Origin: Wuchereria bancrofti
Taxonomy: Eukaryota; Nematoda; Chromadorea; Rhabditida; Onchocercidae
NCBI GenBank assembly: GCA_005281725.1
Contig: SSBO01000002.1
Location: 978,845-1,042,844, forward strand
Reading direction: 5' to 3'
DNA: 64,000 nucleotides
A program made the position numbers and the translations under genes. Shown here in pieces: positions 44,192-55,900 of this stretch. How positions within the stretch are numbered: the stretch's first letter is position 1; every line of letters begins with the position of its first letter. A model generated the notes under the pieces. That model made no database searches. It was not told the origin of the DNA and worked only from the letters and a program-made list of their open reading frames with translations.

Positions 44192-44236
44192 CTTCCCATT
44201 GTAGTTGAGCTTATCCGCTTGTCTAGGCATTTTCAT
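44192..44236 (-). other. Isolated candidate first exon, 15 codons
   Basis: On the minus strand an acceptor-like TTATCAG is followed at once by ATG. A short open frame then encodes MKMPRQADKLNYNGK and ends in AAG before a strong donor GTGAGT. This is the form of a trans-spliced first coding exon. No second exon was found downstream, and the KCTD start has an in-frame stop before it, so it does not extend that protein. It may be a chance signal or the remnant of a gene. Confidence 0.2.
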
Positions 44237-45043
44237 CTGATAACAAAGGGTATGTGGATTGTTTAATATGTTAAAAACTACTCCTTTGTTCCAAATCAAA
44301 TTTGTTTGCAATGTCGGAATATTGTAAAGGTTTTCTAAGCTAATAGTCATTCTTTGAGAGAAACTACAATATTAAAACCCATCTTTTACTATATGAAGAA
44401 TAAAGATCATCTGATAGCTCCTTAGTCAATAATCATGCTCTTGTTACAAGTCAGTGCCCACTAAGGATTTAAATCCTTTGTCTTCATCAGTTTTTCTTTA
44501 TCAGTAAGCTAAGTTCGGCTGCTCTCCCTCACTCACAGTTCATTTAATTCCATTAAATTCTTCACCAAACCGTCCATTTTCTTCATCTCATTCGTAGATA
44601 CACTATCAGTATTGTTGCTATAGATTAATACCAATATTTTGTGGTTGCTAGCGAATAAAATCGTTACAGACCTTTCATTCAACACATTCGTCTATACCAA
44701 CCGCAATAACAAACAAGGAAGCCTCTTGAGCGTATGAAAGCCCAATTCAACTTTAAGTCACAAGTTATATTCAGACTGAACCCCAAGTTTCACGACATCG
44801 CATATTTGCCAAATAAACAGTTTAAGCGACCGAAACTATGACAAAATCACTTGATATTTTCTACTGTTTTTAGTAATCTTCTAAAACTTGTTAATCGTCA
44901 TAAATATTAAGCAGTTTTTGTACACCAATAAATTTCAAATATTATTTCTCTAGATGCAGATTTATCGCCAAAATGTTTATGTCCACGCCTTTTGATTTTT
45001 GAATATAGATAGTAAGTAATTTGCAAGAATGATGGTGGCACTG
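44237..45043. other. AT-rich intergenic DNA, nothing recognised
   Basis: I see no gene, no strong repeat and no regulatory site that can be supported in this stretch. Confidence 0.5.
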
Positions 45044-45440
45044 ATTAAATACCAATTCAAAATCAGTTATTTAATTGAGAAAACTTGATCATAATCGGCT
45101 CACATTTAAATGGATCCGTAAAATTCAGAATCTCTGTTTCTGCTCCAAATACTGAGTTTTCTTACTTGATATGCGGAGCTTAAGATCGCCGTACCACATA
45201 ATTCGATTTGTAAATAAATTTATTGTTCATTTTAGTTTTATACAATATAATTATCGCCATGCACATACAACGCTTAACAAACATGATGAAACATTTAAAA
45301 CATTTAGCACATTTAGAATGTTAGTAAAAATTAGTAAGAAAGTACAAAACAAATTTTGAATATTATCATCACCATCAGGAAAAATGAAAAACTTATCTCG
45401 AAATTCGAGCCGAAATCTGACTTTTATCTACACTAGTGGA
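45044..45440. repeat. Diverged copy of the palindrome unit
   Basis: Read left to right, this stretch follows the loop and proximal right arm of the palindrome (46737-47060) in the same order and orientation. Shared text includes TCAAAATCAGT, TATAATTATCGCCATGCAC, CGCTTAACAAACATGAT and AAAAATGAAAAACTTATCTC. The two differ by many substitutions and some gaps, so this copy is older. Confidence 0.75.
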
Positions 45441-45597
45441 TAAGGAAAAGGATTACTTGAGTATTTTTACTACCGATAGCTGTTACCAACTATTTATTGA
45501 TAACTAAGGTAAGTAACTGATTTCCGTGGACATTTATGCTGAAATATCTGTAATTCTAGTTTCATAGTAGATAAGTAGATTTCTATTTTGATTGAGC

Positions 45598-45645
45598 TAT
45601 CCAAATTCCAGTATTATGCGATCCAAATTCCAGTATTATGCGAGT
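45598..45645. repeat. 22-bp tandem repeat, two copies
   Basis: ATCCAAATTCCAGTATTATGCG occurs twice head to tail, just outside the left arm of the large palindrome. Confidence 0.85.
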
Positions 45646-45711
45646 TTTCCATATTAGAATTTGGTTTTCTGAGATCTTAGACTTTATTGAAACCAAAGAC
45701 AAATTGAAATA

Positions 45712-47841
45712 AAGCGCTTTTTAGATCTGAAATTGGTAAATGTTAAATAAATTTATTTTATTACCCAATAATGGAATGAAAATTGTTCATCTGATGTGAG
45801 ATAAATTTGTGATATGTGGGAAGGCGCCCTCCTCGTATGTTTTTATTATTAGTGCTTCAGAGTAACATTTTCAAAAATTTGTTGATACGAGAGTGATTTC
45901 TGGTTCACTTTCAATACAAAAATCAAGAGAATTTTAACTTTGTTTCACTTTTAGCACTAGAACAATTCTTGAATAACTTGGTGAGTTGAGAATTGCAGTA
46001 ATTCCGTAAAATTAGTCGAATCATATGCTGTAGTCAATAATGAATACCTGACCATATCACTGATATGCGACTAATTTAAATTATTTAGCGAGCAACTTTT
46101 TAAATCCTGCAGAAATAAACTTACTCTTGAAACTGATTGGGTTTGTGGTATAAGTTCTTCGTTTTTAGGCTATCAATCACAATACAAGACTTGTTAAATG
46201 ATCATTTAAGGCCTGAAAAAGTTGATAAAAAATATGATGTATGCCGGCGGGTTCATTAGTGCGGGTGAAAGCCAAGAATTTGCTCGAATCCTGAGATAAG
46301 TTTTTCATTTTTCTTGATGATGATAATATTTAAAGTTTGTTTTGTACTTTCTTGCTAATTTTTACTAACTGAAACTGATTGAAGTTGTGGCATAAATTCT
46401 TCATTTTTAGGTTATCGGTCACAGTGCAGGATTTATTAAATGACCACTTAAGGCTTGAGAAAGTTGATAAAAAATGTGATGTATGCGGATTCAATAGTGC
46501 AAATAAAAGCCAGAAATTCGCTTGAATTCCGAGATAAGTTTTTCATTTTTTCTGATGATGATAATAATATTTAAAATTAGTTTTGCACTTTTTTGCTAAT
46601 TTTTACTAACTGTTTTTTGTACTAATTCTTACTAGTATTCTAAATGTACTAATTGTTTTAGATGTTTGATCATGTTTGTTAAGCGTTATTCTTTCAATAC
46701 AAGTGCATGGCGATAATTATATTTTATTGACTAAACAATTCAAAATCAGTCACATAATATTTAATTGAGATAACTTGGTCATAATTGGCTCACACCTAAA
46801 TGGGTTTTGAATTAGTGTTTAGTCAATAAAATATAATTATCGCCATGCACTTGTATTGAAAGAATAACGCTTAACAAACATGATCAAACATCTAAAACAA
46901 TTAGTACATTTAGAATACCAGTAAGAATTGGTACAAAAAACAGTTAGTAAAAATTAGCAAAAAAGTGCAAAACTAATTTTAAATATTATTATCATCATCA
47001 GAAAAAATGAAAAACTTATCTCGGAATTCGAGCGAATTTCTGGCTTTTATTTGCACTATTGAATCCGCATACATCACATTTTTTATCAACTTTCTCAAGC
47101 CTTAAGTGGTCATTTAATAAATCCTGCACTGTGACCGATAACCTAAAAATGAAGAATTTATGCCACAACTTCAATCAGTTTCAGTTAGTAAAAATTAGCA
47201 AGAAAGTACAAAACAAACTTTAAATATTATCATCATCAAGAAAAATGAAAAACTTATCTCAGGATTCGAGCAAATTCTTGGCTTTCACCCGCACTAATGA
47301 ACCCGCCGGCATACATCATATTTTTTATCAACTTTTTCAGGCCTTAAATGATCATTTAACAAGTCTTGTATTGTGATTGATAGCCTAAAAACGAAGAACT
47401 TATACCACAAACCCAATCAGTTTCAAGAGTAAGTTTATTTCTGCAGGATTTAAAAAGTTGCTCGCTAAATAATTTAAATTAGTCGCATATCAGTGATATG
47501 GTCAGGTATTCATTATTGACTACAGCATATGATTCGACTAATTTTACGGAATTACTGCAATTCTCAACTCACCAAGTTATTCAAGAATTGTTCTAGTGCT
47601 AAAGGTGAAACAAAGTTAAAATTCTCTTGATTTTTGTATTGAAAGTGAACCAGAAATCACTCTCGTATCAACAAATTTTTGAAAATGTTACTCTGAAGCA
47701 CTAATAATAAAAACATACGAGGAGGACGCCTTCCCACATATCACAAATTTATCTCACATCAAATGAACAATTTTCATTCCATTATTGGGTAATAAAATAA
47801 ATTCATTTAGCATTTACCAATTTCAGATCTAAAAAGCGCTT
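45712..47841. repeat. Large palindrome: 1,025-bp inverted-repeat arms around an 80-bp loop
   Basis: The left arm is 45712-46736, the right arm 46817-47841. Paired positions always sum to 93,553, from the outer AAGCGCTTTTTAGATCTG to the inner GACTAAAC, so the arms have no net indels. Only a handful of mismatches were seen by eye (for example GGCGCCCTCC against GGCGTCCTCC), meaning about 99% identity. The loop, 46737-46816, contains TTAATTGAGATAACTTGGTC. No coding frame is present in either arm. Confidence 0.93.
46131..46613. repeat. Two diverged 240-bp tandem units inside each palindrome arm
   Basis: 46131-46372 and 46373-46613 are direct repeats sharing AACTGATT, GTTGATAAAAAATxTGATGT, GAGATAAGTTTTTCATTTTT and TGCTAATTTTTACTAACTG, with perhaps 80% identity. 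The mirrored pair lies in the right arm at about 46940-47422. This duplication therefore preceded formation of the palindrome. Confidence 0.8.
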
Positions 47842-50330
47842 AATAATTGCCACATATCTCTCACCCCATTATTTTATTTTTGCTGCAAAGTAAGCTTTTG
47901 TGCTAACAAAGAAATCACCTACTTTTCGCTCAACCTCCATAAGCACTCATCACACACAAAAAAAAAATACGTTATAAACTCAAAGAAACATATATAGTTT
48001 AATCACTCTATTTTACAAGAACGATAGAAATGAGACTGCTTTCTTGGTTTCCAAAGTGAAAATCATCCCATAATAAACATATATAAATCTAAAAATTATA
48101 CTGCCTTAACCTTTCCATATGTTTTGGTTATTTAACTTGTCTGTCGCATAGATGCTCCACCCTTATCATGTAACAAAATATTGGAAAGGAACATTCCATA
48201 CCAGACTTGAACAATGGACTTGGTGGTAATGGAAGCCAAGTATGAGGAAAAAACAATAAACGGAAAAGCAAAACAATGCATAAATCAATTAAATCATTGC
48301 ATCATCATTTTTAGCGTGTTACAAAAACGTTACAAAAACTAACATTTCAAGAGATAACGTTTCCAACGTCTAACATCGTCCAGAGCACTATTGTTGTTCG
48401 AACAATAAGCAAATATCCATGCCAATATTGATCTATTGTTGCTTCATTTCCTTGATATATCCGAAGGAGATAGCCACCCAACCCAGATAGTTTCGAGGTT
48501 ACAGCATAATTTTTGAAGCCTGATTTGAAATAGTTCTTACCTTCCAACAAACCTGTTTGCGTAATATTCCCATCTTTATAAGCTTTTTACTTCATTCGCA
48601 TTCGCATGACTGCCAATACCTTCATCTCAAAATACACTAATCTGCAAGTTTCAAGTAAAGAAGAGAAAACGATGCTACTAAGTACGCAAGTAAGCACTGT
48701 CTAAAAAAAAACAAAAGTACTTCCACCTATAACTTTTCTAGTTGCAACCGAGTTTATAAATTCATAAATTCGCTGCATGTTGGAAGTAAGATCCTTTCCA
48801 GTGACAGCATATTTTGCAGAAAAAATACAACAAAAATGAAATCAACGCTAAATTATACAACAAATAACAAATAAATATCAAGCAAAATGCAATCAAAAAT
48901 TTGAAATTTAGGAATGAACTTTAAAATACATGAGTCAAAAAAGTACACAATGTAAGTTAATTGAAAATACGGTGCATTCCCACTATAGAAGAAAAAAATC
49001 ATGATAGCAAGTCGAACACTTCAATGGTCAAAAAATGAAGCAGTTCAAATGACTTCTTTGCTGAACACTATCGGTGCTGAAGTTAGTAAAGGTGAAGTGA
49101 TGCGTTAACAGGAATCACAATTGAACAGTAACATCACAGCCAAAAAATTCTCCCATTCCTAGAAAGTTCAATTTTTATTTTGATTTATACTTCTTCTATA
49201 TAAAGAGTTGCACAAGACAATGTTTCGTAAAATAAGTGTGAACCGAGAAAAGTTAGGCATCATTTAATCTTATAACCAGTGTTTAGTATGAGATCAATTG
49301 ATTCGGATGTTGAAATTTTACTATTATATACTTCTCTCAAAACTTTATTTAGTCGAAATAACTGCTTATTACAGATGTCGACTATCCTCCAATCTCAGGT
49401 TACTATTTTAATGGTTTTTTGAAAAAGGATTTCAAGAAAAGTCCTAAAAAAAAGTGATAAGAAAAACAAGAAGCAAAAATTCTAACCAATTGTGAAAAGT
49501 CTTCCAGAAATTTTCAAGAAAAAGGATATGGTTGAATATCGATTATCATTTCATTCTAATAAAAACCAATCGACTGATACTATTGTCATATGTTTCTCTG
49601 TTCGACTAAGTGGTGCATTCATTATATTTCAATAACTGACTATATTTCCATCAGTTAGCATTGTCTCATCATATGGTAAAAGCATATTTTATGAAAGACA
49701 TAATATGTACAAATAAAAGTCTAAAATATCTAGAACTAACTTTCAATAGCGTCACATCGGTCTTTATTAGCAACAGAATAACATTGACTATTCAAACCTG
49801 AAACTAATATTTAGATTAAAAAACAGATGTAAGAATAAGAAAAACATGTTATCTATTCAAATTTGAAAAAAAGAAAGATTAACCAATTTGGTTAATCTTT
49901 CTTGAAACCGGCACTTCATTAATTTGCATAAATAACAAAAGAATGCAAAGAAAGATGTGAGTAAAATACCTTTTTTAATTGAAATTTTAGAAACCATGCA
50001 GTTGTGTAACTACAGAAAATATTACAGCCTTTCGTGACAATAAAAAATAACAGGCACTTAAAACTCCCGAGGGATGGTCTGTAGGATACAAGAATTTTAC
50101 AAATAAATATATCCTGATAACATTTGTCGTCTAGGAGCATATCCGCCACATCGAATAGCATCAATGAGACAGAAAACGATCAGAACAGAGGACAAGTCAT
50201 CATACGATTGAGATGATTACATAACTGCGACTGACAGAATGACAGCAAGAAGTTTTCTGTTTCTCCATCACAGCTCGGATAAATCACTTTTACTCATGAA
50301 ATATTGAGCAATCTCCCAATTATAATACAA
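47842..50330. other. Intergenic DNA with weak coding-like fragments
   Basis: No complete gene is supported. Minus-strand frames near 48550-48347 (contains NYAVTSKLSGLGGYLLRIYQ) and near 48832-48728 (contains KYAVTGKDLTSNMQRIYEF) have protein-like composition and resemble each other slightly. A 35-codon plus-strand frame lies at 49001-49108. None has a full splice context, so they may be decayed remains of a gene or mobile element. Confidence 0.35.
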
Positions 50331-51250
50331 AATACTACTCCATTTTACTTCTAGAAAGTGAGCACATAGGATGCAATTATCCTTCCATCTCACCAAAACT
50401 GCACGTATCATCGCATTTCGCATTGGAGCATTCCTGAAAGACTCAACTCAAGGAGTACTCGGAATATGGGAAGAACGTGACAATTAGTAGTACTCGTGCA
50501 TATCTTAATACTAGTGCTCTCTTTTCCTTGCCTATCTGGTAATCATTTTCCCTCATAATATGTCAAGTATCGCCCCTCCTTCAATTCCATATCTTCTGGC
50601 TGTGTTGCAGTTTTTTTTTCCTTTCAGCAAGCGAACAGGTAGAGTACAGTTATTCATCCTTTCACTTCACTAGAACTGCACGTACCATCGCATTGAAACA
50701 TTTCTGAGAGACTCAAAGAGTAGTCCGAGTACGTGGAGAATGTGAAAATTAGTGCTATTTGCGCATATCTTAATATTGCCGCTTGAAATGCAAAATATAC
50801 ATCAGTTCCTGGTGCAACTGTTTTGATGAACAGTAAAGTGATTAAAAGTGATCTCTCTCCTTTCCCTTACAAGTCGGACAATCATTTCCTCTCATAATAT
50901 GTCAAGTACCGCCCCCATTTTGCTTTCAGCAAGGGAACGAGTAGGGCGGATTTATCCTTTGATTACCAAAACTGCTGGCAGTCTCAAAAATACTAACTGG
51001 AAGCATGGAAAGAATGTGATAGTGTTATTCGTGCATATATTGTTATTTACCATTTGAAAGGCAAATTGGGTAATAATTCCCTCCTCTACAAGTTGAGCAA
51101 TCACTTTCTCTCGTAACGTGTGCCTTCCTTCAATTCCACATCTTTTGGCTACGTTACAAAAACTACTCATTTTGCTTTCAGCAAGCAAATGGGTAGGGCG
51201 TATTTATCCTTTTAGGAAGTTGGGATACGATGTGACAATGCATTTATGCA
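50331..51250. repeat. Array of diverged repeat units, block A
   Basis: Related units start near 50331, 50630, 50898 and 51170. Each has AACTGC or AAAACTGC, AGACTCAA-like text, a (G)AATGTGA segment, CGTGCATAT and a GCTTTCAGCAAG-type segment followed by a GTAGGGCG-like run. They are direct repeats with many substitutions and no coding frame. Confidence 0.7.
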
Positions 51251-51900
51251 TTTGTTAATGGAACTGTTTGGGATAGGTATTTTGATGGATTCTTTCGCTT
51301 TTTTTTTGCTGAATATTTGCTGAGTCTCCCTTCTTTTGTGATATTTTTTAGAAATTAATTAATCGAAATAAATCGAATTGGATTATTTATCAGTCTCGTT
51401 ATTTCTCTTTCAAAATTTCTTGCGATGTTCAACTTAATAATACTCTAAATGTATTTCAGGTGTAAGAGTTAACTACTCTCATATTCTCCCATTCCTATCC
51501 TCTTTAAATTCCAATTTTTAAAAGCTTTAAATTTGTTGAAGCCTGTTTTGAATGAGTTCTTTTAATCTAACATTTCTATAGCTCCCCATGCGTATTTAAT
51601 GTTTTCATTTTTCAGTTAAAATTTGTCGTACCTTCTTTGAAATAGTCGGAGCGTGGAATATTTTGAACTGTGCCGCTATCAGGGGTATTTCCGCCTGCAA
51701 CTGTAGTTCATTGCGTGAGATTTTTTTTTTTGAACTGTTTGCTGCTCTTCCACAAGAAAATTCTGTGTACTCTTATCGACTACATATTTTTTTTCCTAAG
51801 CCTATATCATTAAGTTTATTAATAAATAAGCCTATATCATTAAGTATAAAAAAAATAAAAAATGAAAAAATGTATAATTATCAGGTAAATTAGCAATATC
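51251..51900. other. Intergenic DNA between repeat blocks
   Basis: No gene was seen. A short repeat, CCTATATCATTAAGT, occurs twice near 51800-51845. The open frame at 51663-51893 has no supporting domain. Confidence 0.5.
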
Positions 51901-52555
51901 ATGGTTGGGTTTAATTCACTGCAAAATTATGATATAGTTTTTTTCATAAACTTATTTACATGAAATTTACTATTCATTTGTTTTTTGTTCACATAAGTGT
52001 CCGTTGAATTGTTTTCATTGTTTATTTTCACATTTCGGATTTGCTTCATGTAATGTTGCCTAATTTTTCTAAAAGTTTCTTGCGGTTAATTATGAAATAA
52101 AGTAAAAGATACACTTCGTTTACACAATCAGCAAGTGATCCATGAGATGATACGTGATCGGTTCCAGATTTCAAAAAAATATATATCAGTGAAATAAGCT
52201 GAATTAGAGTGGTACTACTAGGTTGTTATTAAAATTTGTCAATTTAAAATATTGTGGATTTTGGACACTATCTTAAAGAGATTTTGATTGATCACAGTAG
52301 GGAGGATTTTATGAATAGTGAGTTTAGGATAGCCAAATGTTTCTACAAAACGGCGTAAAAATGGTGCATGTCCACTTGCTCTGACTTGGAATTTGAGTAG
52401 ACAATTGATGAGAGAAGTCAGAGGGTGGGACTACAAATGTTATTAAGCATTGAAGGAATTTTTTCTTTTTCTGGATACATTTTGAGGTCTTTAAAAAATT
52501 TTCAAAGTTCCAAATTAGAAGCTAGAGAAATCACTGATTCGGTGTGAGCTTTTTC
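51901..52555. repeat. Direct repeat block B, copy 1
   Basis: Matches 53457-54128 in the same orientation almost throughout, for example CAATCAGCAAGTGATCCATG, ACTACTAGGTTGTTATTAAA and GATAGCCAAATGTTTCTACA. It differs by scattered substitutions and lacks about 25 bp present in copy 2 (near 53519-53545). On the minus strand a decayed frame encodes FVETFGYPKLTIHKTFSTM-like text, vaguely like the end of a reverse-transcriptase region; this is not established. Confidence 0.9.
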
Positions 52556-53110
52556 TAAATCCAATCAATTTCGATGTTGTAGTTGGTAAATTTAAGGTGC
52601 TTTAATAGTAGCAAAACTGATTTTTAACTGAATTAAAAAAGAGTTATCAATTTATTTAGCGCTTTGCATTACAAATCGATATGATCTTCCGGCAATTTAT
52701 TTTTTTTAAATTATTTTAATATTATTTTATTTATATTTAACAATATTATCATAAATTACCTGAAATTTTAATTTTAAATGATAAAATGATAATATAATGA
52801 GGAAATGAAGTACAAATTTCTTTAACCTGAACCAAGAGATAAATCGATGAAATTAAGCATATTTCTAATACAAAAATGAATTGGCTTATTAATTTTAGCT
52901 TTTTACGCTTTAAAATTATCAGTTGGTATCATTCCCAATTAGTTTGGACAATGAATTTTGTGTAATTAAGGTGTTTTAAAGGTACCGAAACCGATTCTTA
53001 ATTGAATTAGAAAAAATTTCTGAATTTATTTAGCATTTTGCCTGACAATCGATGTGATCTTCCAACTTCGCGCAGAGATTTTTTTCTCAACATTATTATA
53101 AATTACTTGA
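52556..53110. repeat. Dispersed repeat family, block C (about 330-bp units)
   Basis: Two tandem units begin near 52580 and 52965. Shared landmarks are TTTATTTAGC followed by a TTTGC segment, then GATATGATCTTCC (or GATGTGATCTTCC), and AATTACxTGAAAT. The first also has AAATCGATGAAATTAAGCAT and CTAATACAAAAATGAATTGG. The same family recurs at 43.2 kb and 54.4-55.9 kb. Confidence 0.7.
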
Positions 53111-53456
53111 AATAACTACCCCACTTTACTTCTATAAGTGAGCAGATAGGGCGCAGTTATCCTTCCATCTTACCAAAACTGCACGTACCATTGCATTTTG
53201 CATTGAAGCATTCCTGCGAGACTCCGAGTCAAGGAGTTCTCCGAATACGGGAAGAAAAACGTGACAATTAGTAGTACTCGTGCATATCTTAATATTACCG
53301 CTCTCTTTCCCCTGCCTATGTCAAGTACCGCCTCCATTTTCAACAAGGGAACGAGTAGGGCGGATTTATCCTTTGATCTTACCAAAACTGCTGGCAGTCT
53401 CAAAAATACTGGAAGCATGGAAAGAATGTGATAGTGTTATTCGTGCATATATTATT
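53111..53456. repeat. Block A copy 2, a deletion derivative
   Basis: 53115-53325 matches the first unit of block A (50331-50535). From TATGTCAAGTACCGCC onward the sequence instead matches the third unit (50898-51042). The middle units are missing, as expected after a deletion between direct repeats. Confidence 0.8.
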
Positions 53457-54128
53457 ATGGTTGGGTTTAATTCACTGCAAATATGGTACACAGTTTTTTT
53501 CATAAAACTTATTTGCATGAGTGAAAAAGACTGATGATTGCTATAATTTACTATTCATTTGTTTTTTGTTCACATAAGTGTCCGTTGAATTGTTTTCATT
53601 GTTTATTTTCACATTTCGGATTTGCTTCATGTAATGTTACCTAATTTTTCTAAAAGTTTCTTGCGGTTAATTATGAAATAAAGTAAAAGATACACTTCGT
53701 TTACACAATCAGCAAGTGATCCATGAGATGATACGTGATCGGTTCCAGATTTCAAAAAAATATATATCAGTGAAATAAGCTGAATTGAGTGGTACTACTA
53801 GGTTGTTATTAAAATTTGTCAATTTAAAATATTGTGGATTTTGGACGCTATCTTAAAGAGATTTTGATTGATCATAGTAGAGAAGGTTTTATGAATAGTG
53901 AGTTTAGGATAGCCAAATGTTTCTACAAAACGGCGTAAAAGTAGTGCATGTCCACTTGCTCTAATTTGAAATTTGAGTAAACAATTGATGACAGAAGTCA
54001 GAGGTGGGATTACAAATGTTATTAAGCATTGAAGGAATTTTTTTTCTGAGCACATTTCGAGGTCTTTAAAAAATTTTCAAAGTTCCAAATTAAAAGCTAG
54101 AGAAATCACTAATTCGGTGCGGCTTTTT
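53457..54128. repeat. Direct repeat block B, copy 2
   Basis: Same orientation as 51901-52555, with high identity (by eye about 95%). It is preceded by block A copy 2 and followed by block C-type units, which repeats the order seen at copy 1. The minus-strand frame of 78 codons at 54055-53819 is the better preserved version of the decayed reading frame. Confidence 0.9.
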
Positions 54129-55900
54129 AAAATTACATCTATTATTTTAATAGTATTGGAATTAGTGATTGAATCCCAGTAACAAATCGATTGACTATCG
54201 ACCGATGAATTAAGGCAACAAAAAGCAAGTGGAAAGTATAGTCAATCTGATTCAAATTTACTTGTTCATAATGAATCAGAATGAGACATGCGATTAATTA
54301 ATGAAGCGCTCGGAAAGTTTGCACACGGCTAAAATTTCGGTTTCTCACTTGCTAGTTCCAAGTTATTTTCACGGATATTCCTCTTCCCACGGTATTTAAG
54401 CCAATTTCTTAATTGGCTGTTGAAATCATAGGTTCATGAATTGCTTGCAAGGTAGCGAAATTGAATTTCCATTGAATTATAAAATATTATGTACTTTTTT
54501 AGCGTTTTGCTTGCACTAAATTTTCAGTTGATATGATCTTCCATTTTCCGGTAAAATTTTTTTCCCATTATCATTCTAAATTATTTGAAATATCATTTCA
54601 AATCATACAATGGTAGTGAAATGATGAAATTTCGAATATTTTAAGCACGAATCAAGCGACAAATCAGCGAAATTCCGTATATTCCTAACACAAAAATGAA
54701 CTTCCTTATTAATTTTAGTTTTGTAATGTTACAAAATTTTGATCTGGTAAAACTTAAAAATTAATTTTGACAACGAATTTGGTAAGAAAATATTAGAGAG
54801 TTGGCAGAATTGAAATTTTAGTGAATTACAAATTAATTTTCAATTTATTCAGCATTTTTCTGGCAATATATTTTCAGTTGATATGATCTCCCATTTTTCG
54901 GGCAAAATTTTTTCAAAGTATTAGTGTAAATTATTTAAAATATTAATTTCATACCACAAACTCATATTGAAATGATAAATTTCAAATTTTCTAAGCACAA
55001 ATGGAAGATCATGTCAACTGAAAATATAACGCCGGGTAAAATCCCAATTAAATTCAAATTTATGTTATAATTCCTGAAAATTTCAATTTTGTTAAATTTC
55101 TAACATTTTGAAATTCGCATTTTTAACAGATTCATTGTCGAAATCAATTGAATATGATGTCTAAGTTGCAAGGTTAAAATTATTCAATTCTGTATTAGGG
55201 ATACACGGAATTTTATTGATTTATTGCTGGATTTGTGCTAAAAAATTTCAAATTCATCATTTCAATATGAGTTTATCATTTGAATGGCTACAATATTAAA
55301 AAAAAAAAAAATGACCATAACATTAAAGAATTTTATACTAAGAAAGTCAAATTTTGTTGCTTTAACAGCAATATTAAAATTTATGTCTTTACCAATTTTA
55401 CCAAATTCATTGTTCAAAATGTACAGTGGTACATTGAAATTTACCACTTTTTTTCTTTGTAACATTTCACTGTAATGTATTTAATCGAAATTATCAAAAC
55501 TATGCCTTCAAAAGAAGAAAAATCATATCCAATGAAAATATAATAGCAAGCAAAATGTCAAACAAGTAAAAAAATGAATTTATAATAATAAAGGATTTTA
55601 GTTTTACTACTTTGATAGCATTTCAAAACTCATATTTTTGCTAATTTCACTGTTTAACTTGTTTGAAAACGATATTCACTGAAAGCCTCAACCATTTCAT
55701 GTGCTTAAATTAATAAGCAAAATTTATCTTTGTATCAAAAATAAATAAAAATTCATCGTCCTGTCAATTTTCAAGCATTTCAAAATAATATCTTTAGTAA
55801 TTTATTGTCTCAATTATCAAAAATATTTTGCCAGAAGAAGAAAGATCATATCGAACAAAATGCAAAATATCAAATAAGTTCTAAACAGTTCCACAACAGT
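54129..55900. repeat. Dispersed repeat family in both orientations
   Basis: Forward units are near 54430 and 54790 (TTTTCAGTTGATATGATCT). Reverse-oriented units are near 55010, 55510 and 55840 (AGATCATATC or AGATCATGTC followed by GAAAAT). The pair 54957-55000 and 55232-55275 is an inverted repeat around AACTCATATTGAAATGAT. No coding frame is convincing. Confidence 0.65.

Noticed and set aside
49001..49108. 35-codon plus-strand frame MIASRTLQWSKNEAV...
   Set aside because: Protein-like but short, isolated and without splice context; noted within the intergenic entry only.
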